From the NCBI GenBank assembly GCA_030539165.1, contig JAUNSO010000005.1, positions 1 to 64,000 on the forward strand: DNA of 64,000 nucleotides, in the 5' to 3' direction. This stretch comes from a bacterium. Its GTDB lineage: Bacteria; Bacillota; Clostridia; Lachnospirales; Lachnospiraceae. The notes beneath the pieces are model-generated. The model was not told where the DNA came from and did not search any database. It was given only the letters and a program-made list of their open reading frames with translations. The position numbers and the translations under genes were made by a program. Shown one piece after another: positions 47,492-56,062 of this stretch (the first letter of the stretch is position 1; each line of letters opens with the position of its first letter).

Positions 47492-47543
47492 ATGAATCAT
47501 TCCTCCTTTGTAATAAATTGATTAACATAATCTGTTACCATTA

Positions 47544-47572
47544 ATTATACTATAACCGATTTGTCTTTGCAA
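47544..47572 (-). promoter_or_regulatory. Promoter of the 151-residue orphan gene
   Basis: Minus strand TTGCAA (47572-47567), 17-bp spacer, TATAAT (47549-47544). Confidence 0.7.
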
Positions 47573-47621
47573 TCAATTTATCGACATAAAAAGGAGTTTT
47601 CTTAACCGCTTCACTAAAAAT

Positions 47622-48383
47622 TCACATAGTACTTTCTTCCATGGAAATCCCTGCTGAATACAGTAATTGTTTCGTATATTCATGCTGCGGATGGAAATAA
47701 ACATCATCTGTGCTGCCCTGCTCCACGATCCTGCCGCCTCTCATGACCATCACGCGGGTGCATAGCTGATATACCACCTTCAGATCATGGGATATAAAAA
47801 GCATGGCGATTCCCAGATCATGATTGATCTGCTTCAAAAGCTCTATGATCTGTGCCTGTACCGTCACATCCAGGGCTGATACCGGTTCATCTGCAATCAG
47901 CAGCTGGGGGTTCAGTACCAGAGCTTCTGCAATACAGACTCTCTGCCGCTGTCCTCCTGACAGTTCATTTGGGTATCGTTCTCCGAATTTTTCGTCCAGT
48001 CCGACTCTGCGCAATCTGCGCAGTACCTTGGCATTTCTCTCTTCCTCTGTCATCCCGCCTCTGATGCGAAGCGGTTCTTCGATGATCCAGCCCACTTTTT
48101 TTGCAGGATTCAGCGAGCCATACGGATCCTGAAATACCATCTGCGGATGTTCGGAGTGATGGAGGATGTTTCCGTCAATATCCTTGACCATTCCGAGGAT
48201 GGCTTTTCCCAGTGTCGACTTTCCACAGCCGCTCTCCCCGACCAGACCTACGATTTCCCCTCTTTCCATATGAAAGGAAACATCATGCAGGATCTGCTTC
48301 CGTGCTTTTGCATCGGCGAACAGTCTTTCCTTCTCTTTGTAATATGCATTTAAATGACTGACTTCCAGAATCAGATTATCCAT
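47622..48383 (-). CDS. Peptide/nickel-type ABC transporter ATPase (DppF/NikE position)
   Basis: 253 aa. Walker A GESGCGKST, Q-loop MVFQDPYGSLNP, signature LSGGQRQR, Walker B LLIADEP and the H-loop LFISHDL are all present. It is shorter than typical OppF/DppF (about 320 aa) because the C-terminal extension is missing; NikE-like ATPases have this length. Last gene of the five-gene importer. The ribosome site is weak (GTGAG). Confidence 0.92.
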   Translation of the reverse strand: MDNLILEVSHLNAYYKEKERLFADAKARKQILHDVSFHMERGEIVGLVGESGCGKSTLGKAILGMVKDIDGNILHHSEHPQMVFQDPYGSLNPAKKVGWIIEEPLRIRGGMTEEERNAKVLRRLRRVGLDEKFGERYPNELSGGQRQRVCIAEALVLNPQLLIADEPVSALDVTVQAQIIELLKQINHDLGIAMLFISHDLKVVYQLCTRVMVMRGGRIVEQGSTDDVYFHPQHEYTKQLLYSAGISMEESTM

Positions 48384-48412
48384 ATATTTCAGTTCTCACT
48401 TTTCCAACAATG

Positions 48413-49210
48413 TTATCTCATCTCAAAGTTTCTGACAATCTTCGGTATTGCCTTGATCAGATTCTGTGTATACAGCTCCTGCGGGTGATGAAAGATCTGT
48501 TCTGTTTCACCCTGTTCCACGATTCTGCCCTGATACATCACAAGGACGCGCTCGCACAGCTGCTTTACCAGACTCAGATCATGGGATATAAAAAGAATCG
48601 CCGTATTCTGCTTATGATTAATGCGCTTCAACAGCTCTATGATCTGTGCCTGCACCGTCACATCCAACGCCGTTGTCGGCTCATCAGCAATCATCAGCTT
48701 GGGTTTACAGATCACAGCAGCCGCAATCATCACTCTCTGGCGCATACCACCTGACAGCTCATGCGGATACATATGGTATACCTTCTCCGGCTCTGGAAGC
48801 TCCACATCTGACAGTGCCTCAATCGCCTTTTCATATCGCTCCGTCTTTGTCATGCCGGTATGGATACGCAAGCTCTCCTCCACCTGCCAGCCAATCTTCC
48901 TGACCGGATTCAGAGATGTCATAGGCTCCTGAAAGATCATGCTGATTTCATTGCCCTGCAGACTGCGCAGCTTTGCACGCTCACATGTCAAAAGTTCCGT
49001 TCCGTTAAAAACAATCTGTCCCCTCTTCTGCATGTCATGTCGTGACAGCAGCCCGGCAATCGCCAGTGCACTCATCGTCTTGCCTGATCCGGACTCTCCG
49101 ACAATGCCTACGATATCCCCCGGATCCATGTGCAGATCAAAGTCATATACGACCGTTTCCGGTATCAGATGATCATGAAATTCAATATTCAGATCTACAA
49201 CATCCAGCAT
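48413..49210 (-). CDS. Peptide/nickel-type ABC transporter ATPase (DppD/NikD position)
   Basis: 265 aa. Walker A GESGSGKT, Q-loop IFQEPMTSLNP, signature LSGGMRQR, Walker B LMIADEP and H-loop LFISHDL. Like its partner it lacks the long C-terminal extension of Opp/Dpp ATPases. AAAGGAAGG precedes the ATG, which overlaps the permease stop by one base. Confidence 0.92.
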   Translation of the reverse strand: MLDVVDLNIEFHDHLIPETVVYDFDLHMDPGDIVGIVGESGSGKTMSALAIAGLLSRHDMQKRGQIVFNGTELLTCERAKLRSLQGNEISMIFQEPMTSLNPVRKIGWQVEESLRIHTGMTKTERYEKAIEALSDVELPEPEKVYHMYPHELSGGMRQRVMIAAAVICKPKLMIADEPTTALDVTVQAQIIELLKRINHKQNTAILFISHDLSLVKQLCERVLVMYQGRIVEQGETEQIFHHPQELYTQNLIKAIPKIVRNFEMR

Positions 49211-50010
49211 TAGTACCTTCCTTTCAGACCTTCAGACAATAATGCAAATCCAAGAATCAGCAGTACGATCATCAATCCCGGAAACAACGCACACCATGGG
49301 GCTGAAAACAAAAATGCCTGTGACTCTGACAGCATTCTGCCCAGACTTGCATCCGGCGGCTGTACTCCGATTCCGAGAAAACTCATGCTTGCTTCTGCCA
49401 GCACAGCATTGTTAAAACCGATGATCACCGATGACAATAAAACAGGCCATGCATTTGGCAGTATATGAACAAACATAATGCGAACCGCACCGGCTCCCAT
49501 CAGTTTTGCACTCTGTACATAATCCAGATTTCTGTAATGGATGAATTCTCCGCGCACAATACGTGCAAAGCTCGGAATGAATACAATTCCCAATGCAATA
49601 ATGACATTATACTTTCCGCTTCCCATGATACTGATAAAGACAAGTGCCACCAGGATGCTTGGAAATGCCAGAACGGCATCATTGAACCGCATCAGGATCT
49701 CATCCGCCACACCTCCATAATAGCCGGTCACTGCACCGAGCACAGTTCCGGTTCCGGCACCGATGCCAATCGTGCACAAGGCAATCAGCAGCGTGGTTCC
49801 TGTGCCCTTCAGGATGCGGCTAAAGATATCACGTCCGAAATTATCGCATCCCATCAGATGCCGGAGTGATACCCCCGCAAATTTGTCCGCAGGGTTCATG
49901 GCATCCGGGTCATAGGGTGTATAAAAAATCCCCACGATGACTAACAGCACAATGAGTGCCGTCAGGACTGCTCCGATATAAAAGCTATAGTCTCTTTTTT
50001 TCAGTTTCAC
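49210..50010 (-). CDS. Peptide/nickel-type ABC transporter permease (DppC/NikC type)
   Basis: 266 aa. An N-terminal helix, then the TM1 permease domain with about five more helices. The EAA-like coupling loop is around EASMSFLGIGVQPPDASLG. It follows the DppB-type gene by three bases. Confidence 0.92.
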   Translation of the reverse strand: MKLKKRDYSFYIGAVLTALIVLLVIVGIFYTPYDPDAMNPADKFAGVSLRHLMGCDNFGRDIFSRILKGTGTTLLIALCTIGIGAGTGTVLGAVTGYYGGVADEILMRFNDAVLAFPSILVALVFISIMGSGKYNVIIALGIVFIPSFARIVRGEFIHYRNLDYVQSAKLMGAGAVRIMFVHILPNAWPVLLSSVIIGFNNAVLAEASMSFLGIGVQPPDASLGRMLSESQAFLFSAPWCALFPGLMIVLLILGFALLSEGLKGRY

Positions 50011-50013
50011 GCT

Positions 50014-50964
50014 CTACTGTCCCCTCACTCTTGGATCCAGAATCTGATAAACAATGTCTACTACATAATTAATGATAATCACAATGACTGCAATGCATAC
50101 AATAATAGCCTGTACCACAGGATAATCACGATTGGAAATGGACGTGATCAGCAGTCTGCCAAGACCCGGTATGGAAAATACCTGTTCGATAATGATGGAG
50201 CCTGCCACGATATCTGCCAGTGTCATTCCCAAAAAGGTAACAACCGGTATCATCGCGTTCTTCAGTACATGATGATACAGTACGCCATTGGTTCGGTTGC
50301 CTCTGCTGTAGGCTGTACGCACATAATCCAGCTGCATTTCTGATAATAATGATCCCTGCAGCATTTTCGTTGCCATGGCAAGTTTCGGCACCGCTATGGC
50401 CACTGCCGGGAAGAATAAATACCCGATAAAACCTCCTATATTGGACGTATAGGACACAAAGCCGCCCGGTGTAAACCATCGGAGAACAATTCCAAATAAA
50501 TAGGTAAACAAAATACCCATGAAGAACGGCGGAACTGACATCGCGATCTGATTGAGAACATTGACAGCCTTGGTGACTGGCTTGTCTTTATGCTTTGCTG
50601 TATAGATGCCCAAAGGCACAGCGCCTGCTACAATCATGATAAAGGACATCAGTGTCAGTGTCAGTGTGATCGGAAGTTTACCTGCCAGCATACTGCTGAC
50701 GGACATATGATAGCTGTAGGACTCACCCATATCTCCAAAAAAGAAATCTCCAAGCCATGACAGATACCGCACCGGCATCGGACGGTTTAGTCCCAGCTTG
50801 TCCTGTAATGCTGCGATCTTTTCAGGTGTAGCCTGTGTTCCCAGCATTTTGATTGCCGGATCTCCCGGAATGATCTGAAATGCAAAAAAGGCGAGAAGTG
50901 AGACCAGCAGTAAAGTTAGTATAAAAGTAACTGACTTCTTTACAACATATCTCATCTTCTTCAC
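50014..50964 (-). CDS. Peptide/nickel-type ABC transporter permease (DppB/NikB type)
   Basis: 316 aa with about six membrane helices. The N-terminal periplasmic segment GDPAIKMLGTQATPEKIAALQDKLGLN is the usual DppB pattern, and the C-terminus has the coupling loop and IEQVFSIPGLGRLL. It forms the heteromeric channel with the DppC-type protein. Confidence 0.93.
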   Translation of the reverse strand: MKKMRYVVKKSVTFILTLLLVSLLAFFAFQIIPGDPAIKMLGTQATPEKIAALQDKLGLNRPMPVRYLSWLGDFFFGDMGESYSYHMSVSSMLAGKLPITLTLTLMSFIMIVAGAVPLGIYTAKHKDKPVTKAVNVLNQIAMSVPPFFMGILFTYLFGIVLRWFTPGGFVSYTSNIGGFIGYLFFPAVAIAVPKLAMATKMLQGSLLSEMQLDYVRTAYSRGNRTNGVLYHHVLKNAMIPVVTFLGMTLADIVAGSIIIEQVFSIPGLGRLLITSISNRDYPVVQAIIVCIAVIVIIINYVVDIVYQILDPRVRGQ

Positions 50965-50978
50965 CTCTTTTGAAAGAC

Positions 50979-52499
50979 TTACTTCTGGGTTTGTTCCTTC
51001 AATCTGATCTTGCTCATATCCTGTACATACAACGGATAAAATTCATATCCCTCATACTTGCTGTTCAGTGCTACAAACTCTGCCATATCCTGAATATAAA
51101 CATTCGCGGCATCCTCTGTCAGAATCGTCTCGAGCTGCTTATAAAGCTCTGTCTGCTGCTCTGCATCATTGCAGGTAATGGCATTCGCATAGACCTTGTC
51201 ATACTCCGGATTGTTAAAGTTGATAAAATTATTGCCGGCCGTCGATTCAAAACGATCCAGCAAAGCTCTTGCTGTCAATTCCGCTGCGTCCACTCCGATG
51301 ACTGTAGACTCGTAGTTGCGGTCTGCATAGACATCTGACAGCCAGCTGCTCCACTCTATCAGCTCTATACTTGCATCAATATTGATTGCCTTTAATTGCT
51401 CCACAAGCACCTGTGCTGTGTCAATATGAGGCTGGTAGTTGCTGGGTACTGTGATGGTCATGGAAAATCCGTTTTCATACCCGGCTTCCTTCATCAGCTC
51501 CTTTGCTTTGTCCAGATCCTGATTATATACATCTGCAAGCTCCGGTATATAATACTTGCCAAACGCCGGGAACATCGAGCTTCCGATTTCCGTTCCCTTA
51601 CCATCGAATGTCAGGTCAAAAATCTCCTGCTGGTTCACTGCATAGCACATTGCCTGACGTACTCTGACATCATCGAACGGCTTCACCGCATTGTTCAGAT
51701 AAAGTGCCTGTACCAGATTCATCGTGCCTTCATAGATATCAAATTGATCATCCAGCTCATTGATCTGTGCCGAGGTCAGTCTCGCATACATATCGATTGA
51801 GCCGCCTCGCAGATCCATCACGATCGTATCCGTATTCGGGCATACCTTGAAAATCACATTTTCAATATATGCAGGTGTGCCCCAGTAGTCATCAAACCGT
51901 TTTACAACAAAGTTCTCCTGTGGAGAACGTGATACATACAGATACGGTCCTGTACCGATCGGCTCCGTATCGGGGCTTGCATTGTCTGCCGGCAGAATTG
52001 CCGTTGTCATGTAGGACAGAAAATCGTTATTTGGTTCCTTTAGTACGATTTCAATCGTCCTGTCATCAGGCGTTTCAATACGCTCAATATTAGAATACGC
52101 CTCTACCAACGGATCTCCGTCTGTGGTATCGGCGCATTTTTCTATGCTGTATTTCACGTCCTCTACCGTAACGGGATTTCCATTGTGGAACTTGATGCCC
52201 TCTCTCAAGGTGAATGTAAATGTCTTCTCATCCTCTGATACTGCATATTCGCTCGCTACTGCAGGGATTAAATTACCATCTGAATCAGGCTTTACAAGGC
52301 CCTCATAAATGTTAAATAATACTTCCTTAGTTCCTGCCGCAACTGCTACGTGTGGGTCAAGACTGTCTTCCAGGTCCTGTGGAATACCTACCACAATCTG
52401 TGAAGAATCACTTGCCTTATCACCTGAGCATCCGCCCAGTGCAATAGTCAGTGTGAGTAACACCATCACCATGAGAGCATTTGTCATGCTCTTTTTCAT
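50979..52499 (-). CDS. Peptide/nickel-type ABC transporter substrate-binding lipoprotein
   Basis: 506 aa, SBP family 5. Signal peptide with lipobox (LGGCS, Cys near residue 24). Typical segments are YEGLVKPDSDGNLIPAVASEY and FTLREGIKFHNGNPVTVEDVKYS. Start ATG 52499 is preceded by GAGGAG; upstream codons lie in the promoter. The ligand (oligopeptide, dipeptide or metal chelate) cannot be told from the sequence. First gene of the operon, behind a perfect 13-bp dyad (52537-52576). Confidence 0.92.
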   Translation of the reverse strand: MKKSMTNALMVMVLLTLTIALGGCSGDKASDSSQIVVGIPQDLEDSLDPHVAVAAGTKEVLFNIYEGLVKPDSDGNLIPAVASEYAVSEDEKTFTFTLREGIKFHNGNPVTVEDVKYSIEKCADTTDGDPLVEAYSNIERIETPDDRTIEIVLKEPNNDFLSYMTTAILPADNASPDTEPIGTGPYLYVSRSPQENFVVKRFDDYWGTPAYIENVIFKVCPNTDTIVMDLRGGSIDMYARLTSAQINELDDQFDIYEGTMNLVQALYLNNAVKPFDDVRVRQAMCYAVNQQEIFDLTFDGKGTEIGSSMFPAFGKYYIPELADVYNQDLDKAKELMKEAGYENGFSMTITVPSNYQPHIDTAQVLVEQLKAINIDASIELIEWSSWLSDVYADRNYESTVIGVDAAELTARALLDRFESTAGNNFINFNNPEYDKVYANAITCNDAEQQTELYKQLETILTEDAANVYIQDMAEFVALNSKYEGYEFYPLYVQDMSKIRLKEQTQK

Positions 52500-52536
52500 G
52501 TGTGTTATCTCCTCTTCTAAAAAATAGTATAAAAAT

Positions 52537-52576
52537 GGTGTATTGTATAATACCGTAACATTGTATACAATACACC
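52537..52576 (-). promoter_or_regulatory. Perfect dyad in the ABC-operon promoter region
   Basis: GGTGTATTGTATA (52537-52549) and its exact complement TATACAATACACC (52564-52576), 14 bases apart. One half also contains the smaller palindrome TTGTATACAA (52561-52570), a core seen in GntR-family operators. TTGTAT- and TATACA/TATACT-like hexamers lie within and just after it. Likely a repressor-controlled promoter. Confidence 0.6.
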
Positions 52577-52617
52577 ACCTATTCGTCAAGTACTTTGTTA
52601 AAAAAAAATCAATCTTT

Positions 52618-53067
52618 TTATTCCAATACTTTTTTCAGCTCATCCATAAAGGTATTGATGTCCTTGAATTCTCTGTAAACAGAAGCAAATCTGACATATG
52701 CAACTGCCTCCAGATCCTTCAGCTTGTTCATCACCAGTTCTCCGATCACGGCACTGGATACTTCCTTTTCTTCTCTGCTGAAAATGTCTGTTTCTACTTC
52801 ATCGATCAACTGTGTGATCTGTGCTGCCGATATCGGTCTCTTGTGGCACGCACGCAATACTCCTGCTTCGATCTTAGAGCGGTCATAGGTTTCTCTGTTA
52901 TTATCCTTCTTAATAATAATCAAAGGAATAGTCTCAACCTTCTCATAAGTTGTAAATCTCTTATCGCATTCATCGCATACACGCCGACGACGAATGGAAT
53001 TATTGTCGTCCGCCGGACGACTGTCAATGACTCTCGTATTCTCGTGGCCACAAAATGGACATTTCAT
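52618..53067 (-). CDS. nrdR: Transcriptional repressor NrdR
   Basis: Represses ribonucleotide reductase genes in response to ATP/dATP. 149 aa: zinc ribbon (Cys3, Cys6, Cys31, Cys34), then an ATP-cone. AGGGAG precedes the ATG. It has its own promoter (53132-53161). No ribonucleotide reductase gene lies in the window. Confidence 0.96.
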   Translation of the reverse strand: MKCPFCGHENTRVIDSRPADDNNSIRRRRVCDECDKRFTTYEKVETIPLIIIKKDNNRETYDRSKIEAGVLRACHKRPISAAQITQLIDEVETDIFSREEKEVSSAVIGELVMNKLKDLEAVAYVRFASVYREFKDINTFMDELKKVLE

Positions 53068-53131
53068 CGTATCTCCCTCTCATTCTCTCTTTTGTTTTTG
53101 CCATAATATGATACAACACCCTTACCTGTTC

Positions 53132-53161
53132 AGTATAATCCAAGATGTAGTATTATGTCAA
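53132..53161 (-). promoter_or_regulatory. Promoter of nrdR
   Basis: Minus strand TTGACA (53161-53156), 18-bp spacer, TATACT (53137-53132). Confidence 0.7.
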
Positions 53162-53243
53162 CTCTAACTTTCCATATATATGCCAATTTATTATATTTTC
53201 AGAGACATGGTTTACGTTTTTCCGATTTTATGTTGATTACAGG

Positions 53244-53480
53244 TTATCGTTCCGGAATATCCACTAATATGATGTCCGGACCGATCTGCTTGATCTGACA
53301 GAATGGAATGACGCAGTCACTGTCTGAGCAGAACAATGTGCAGATGCTTTTTCGTTCAGGCACGATAATATCCCTGACACATCCTGTACAGACATCTATT
53401 TCCAGATCCCCGATATACCCGATCTTCTTGCAGCTTTTGATATTGACAACTTCTTTTTCCTTTAGCTCTGACAATCTCAT
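53244..53480 (-). CDS. YlmC/YmxH family PRC-barrel protein
   Basis: 78 aa, one PRC-barrel-like domain. It begins MRLSELKEKEVVNIKSCKKIG, the pattern of the YlmC/YmxH sporulation-associated family, and lies just after sigG as in many spore formers. Role unknown. Start ATG 53480 is eight bases after AGAGG; the GTG and TTG codons upstream in frame are less suitable. Confidence 0.85.
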   Translation of the reverse strand: MRLSELKEKEVVNIKSCKKIGYIGDLEIDVCTGCVRDIIVPERKSICTLFCSDSDCVIPFCQIKQIGPDIILVDIPER

Positions 53481-53510
53481 CAAAAGCACCTCTATCCTCT
53501 TTAATATATA

Positions 53511-54290
53511 CTATGCAGTCAGATAATTTTTCATTACCTTCAAAGCATTTTTCTCCAGTCTGCTGACCTGTGCCTGTGATATGCCGATATAGTCTGCCAC
53601 CTCCATCTGTGTCTTGCCTTCAAAGAACCGCAGCTGTATGATTTCATGTTCACGACTGCTCAGTTTTTTCATTGCTTCGCTCAAAGACAACTGTTCTATC
53701 CAGTTTTCTTCCTTATTCTTTTTATCGCTGATCTGATCCATGACATAAAGGGTATCTCCGCCCTCTGTGTATACCGGTTCGTAGAGGCTCATCGGGTTCT
53801 GTATGGCATCCAGGGCAAATACCACATCCTCCTTGGATATGCCGATCTCTGCAGCGATCTCTACAATCGTGGGTTCCTTGAGATTCCTCTTGGTCAATCC
53901 CTCTTTTGCATAAATGGCTTTATATGCTGTGTCCTTGAGAGATCTGCTCACACGTATGGTATGGTTATCGCGCAGAAATCTTCTGATCTCACCAATGATC
54001 ATAGGCACTGCATAGGTACTGAATTTCACATTCAGGGTAGAATCAAAATTATCAATTGCCTTGATCAGTCCGATACAGCCGATCTGGAACAGATCATCCA
54101 CATTTTCATTGCTGCCCGAAAACCGCTTGATCACACTGAGTACCAGCCTCAGATTTCCTTTGATATATTCCTCTCTTGCCGTATGGTCTCCTGCTTGTAT
54201 CTTCGCAAATAATGCTTCCTTCTCCTGTGTCTTCAGCAGCGGGAGCTTAGACGTATTCACCCCGCATATTTCGACTTTTCCTTGCACCAT
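53511..54290 (-). CDS. sigG: RNA polymerase sporulation sigma factor G
   Basis: Forespore-specific late sigma factor. 259 aa. It begins with the SigG-type N-terminus (KVEICGVNTSKLPLL). Region 2 (GNLRLVLSVIKRF...DDLFQIGCIGLIKAIDNFD), region 3 and region 4 helix-turn-helix (TQMEVADYIGISQAQVSRLEK) follow. A GGAGG site precedes the ATG. It lies 69 bp after sigE, the conserved spoIIG order. Confidence 0.96.
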   Translation of the reverse strand: MVQGKVEICGVNTSKLPLLKTQEKEALFAKIQAGDHTAREEYIKGNLRLVLSVIKRFSGSNENVDDLFQIGCIGLIKAIDNFDSTLNVKFSTYAVPMIIGEIRRFLRDNHTIRVSRSLKDTAYKAIYAKEGLTKRNLKEPTIVEIAAEIGISKEDVVFALDAIQNPMSLYEPVYTEGGDTLYVMDQISDKKNKEENWIEQLSLSEAMKKLSSREHEIIQLRFFEGKTQMEVADYIGISQAQVSRLEKNALKVMKNYLTA

Positions 54291-54359
54291 TTTGTGAACG
54301 CCTCCTATCTAATAAAATCATTCACAAAACGGTCTGAAAATATTCACCAAAAGTACAAA

Positions 54360-55097
54360 CTATTCGAATCTCACGATCTCCTTTTTCAATCGTTTGATGA
54401 TCTTCTTTTCCAGTCTGGAAATGTAGGACTGGGAGATGCCAAGCAAGGTGGCAACCTCCTTTTGGGTCAGCTCCTCTCCACTGTCTGATTCGAGTCCATA
54501 TCTGAGATTTACAATTGTCCTTTCACGGTCGGACAGCTTGTCAATGGCCCTGTTCAAAAGATTTCTTTCCACTTCATTTTCAATGTCCTTGTATATCACA
54601 TCCTCTTCTGTCCCTAAAATATCCGACAGCAGCAGCTCATTGCCATCCCAGTCTACATTCAGCGGCTCATCAATAGACACCTCCAGCTTTGTCTTTGAAT
54701 TGCGTCTCAAATACATCAGTATTTCATTTTCTATACAGCGTGAAGCATAAGTCGCCAGTTTGATTTTCTTGTCCCTGTCGAATGTATTAATCGCCTTGAT
54801 CAGGCCAATGGTTCCTATTGATATCAGATCCTCTACACCGACTCCTGTATTATCAAACTTCTTTGCTATGTACACGACCAGTCTCAGGTTGTGTTCAATT
54901 AATATGGTTTTGGCCTCCTGATCATACTCTGTCCCGAGATCATCTATCACCTCACACTCTTCATCCGCCTCCAGCGGAGCCGGCAGTACCTCTGCCCCGC
55001 CTATATAGTGAATCTCACCCGGTTCCCCTCCGAGCAATGTAGATTTTGCGATCATTTTAAACCGGAAGCAACCCGGCATTGCTATTTTAAACAGCAT
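54360..55097 (-). CDS. sigE: RNA polymerase sporulation sigma factor E (pro-sigma-E)
   Basis: Mother-cell early sigma factor. 245 aa. A hydrophobic/amphipathic N-terminal pro-segment (about residues 1-25, [18 protein letters not shown]) must be removed by SpoIIGA. Regions 2 ([30 protein letters not shown]) and 4 ([21 protein letters not shown]) are complete. AGGAGG precedes ATG 55097. It lies 14 bp after spoIIGA. Confidence 0.96.
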   Translation of the reverse strand: MLFKIAMPGCFRFKMIAKSTLLGGEPGEIHYIGGAEVLPAPLEADEECEVIDDLGTEYDQEAKTILIEHNLRLVVYIAKKFDNTGVGVEDLISIGTIGLIKAINTFDRDKKIKLATYASRCIENEILMYLRRNSKTKLEVSIDEPLNVDWDGNELLLSDILGTEEDVIYKDIENEVERNLLNRAIDKLSDRERTIVNLRYGLESDSGEELTQKEVATLLGISQSYISRLEKKIIKRLKKEIVRFE

Positions 55098-55111
55098 ATG
55101 TTCTCCTCCTA

Positions 55112-55918
55112 TCAAATCGTTATGTTCGGGTGCAGGATCATCTCATATTTCCCGTTCCTCGAAACCTTCTGTTCACAGATCCCTATGACCGGATTGCTGA
55201 TGATCATTGTTTCCTCGTTCATCCATACCTGCATCTGATCAGCCGTAAAGCCATGCAGGATGCCGCCCGGATTTCCAACAGAATAGTATGGGATGACACG
55301 GTAGTTTTCAGGTCGTTCACAGTAATGCAGCTTTACGGCCTGAGCCTGTTCCAGTATACAGACAGGCTTTCCACTGATAGGCTCTGTCAGCATATTTCCG
55401 GTATCGTACAATCCGTTGACTTCAGTCTCATACCCCCGATATGTGAGTTTTACCCGATACACGCTTCCTTCCCTGCGCCAAATACGTTTCCACAGGTCAT
55501 ACACACCCAGACCGGCCAGATACGATACTCCTGTCAGTATCAGAAATCCGGTCATATCTATGCGTCTTTCCCCCACAAAAAAAGGAGTCTGACAGATCCA
55601 CTCCATAAAACCGCCCAATACAAATGTGAAACCATACGCCAGAACCAATGCCTTCACGTACAGATGCCATTTCCTGATACGGAAAACAAACCAGATGACC
55701 AGCCATCTTCCGCACAGATGCGCAATCATCAGTTTGAACAGGTACGGCATCGCCGGCATCATATATACGATGCAGACCATGAGACTGGCAAATACACAAC
55801 CGGCTGCGAGCCTGATATGACTCGTTCGATACTTCAGAATTTTAGACAGCATCGAGAGTACTATGTATTCCGGCAGCAGATTCACAAGAAAGATCATATC
55901 AATATATATCTCATACAT
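55112..55918 (-). CDS. spoIIGA: Sigma-E processing peptidase SpoIIGA
   Basis: Membrane aspartic protease that cleaves pro-sigma-E. 268 aa: five membrane helices in residues 1-140, then a cytoplasmic aspartic-protease half with the active-site DTGN (172-175). The start ATG 55918 matches the family N-terminus, but the only strong ribosome site (GAGGAGG) is about 18 bases away and is ideally spaced for an out-of-frame ATG at 55926. Transcribed from a promoter with an unusually long spacer (55971-56003). Confidence 0.93.
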   Translation of the reverse strand: MYEIYIDMIFLVNLLPEYIVLSMLSKILKYRTSHIRLAAGCVFASLMVCIVYMMPAMPYLFKLMIAHLCGRWLVIWFVFRIRKWHLYVKALVLAYGFTFVLGGFMEWICQTPFFVGERRIDMTGFLILTGVSYLAGLGVYDLWKRIWRREGSVYRVKLTYRGYETEVNGLYDTGNMLTEPISGKPVCILEQAQAVKLHYCERPENYRVIPYYSVGNPGGILHGFTADQMQVWMNEETMIISNPVIGICEQKVSRNGKYEMILHPNITI

Positions 55919-55926
55919 AGATCCAT
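55894..55926 (-). other. Ten-codon upstream frame overlapping the spoIIGA start
   Basis: ATG at 55926, eight bases after AGGAGG, reads [10 protein letters not shown] then TGA at 55896-55894. It overlaps the spoIIGA ATG in another frame, so ribosomes starting here would have to reinitiate to make SpoIIGA. Confidence 0.4.
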
Positions 55927-55970
55927 TTTGTCTGCCTCCTCTCGCTGCGATATTGTTGTCCCGTTCATTT

Positions 55971-56003
55971 ACTATAAATCATTTTCTCTGCGATATTTGT
56001 CAA
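55971..56003 (-). promoter_or_regulatory. spoIIG promoter with a 21-bp spacer
   Basis: Minus strand TTGACA (56003-55998), 21-bp spacer, TATAGT (55976-55971). The Bacillus spoIIG promoter, activated by phosphorylated Spo0A, also has consensus-like boxes with an over-long spacer. TTTGACA here is one base off a reverse Spo0A box. Confidence 0.6.
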
Positions 56004-56022
56004 ACGATGGTGTGCACACAAA

Positions 56023-56052
56023 AAAACCGTCCGGGAAACCCCAGACGGTTTT
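56023..56052 (-). terminator. Terminator of ftsZ
   Basis: AAAACCGTC / GACGGTTTT stem with an inner G/C-rich part, followed by T residues on the minus strand, 11 bases after the ftsZ stop. Confidence 0.85.
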
Positions 56053-56062
56053 GATGATTTGA

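Noticed and set aside
53646-54212. A 188-codon plus-strand frame opposite sigG
   Set aside because: Antisense shadow with no start signal; sigG is unmistakable on the other strand.
55130-56062. A 310-codon open frame on the plus strand opposite spoIIGA
   Set aside because: It is wholly antisense to a well-supported gene, has no ribosome site, and its protein has no recognisable pattern.
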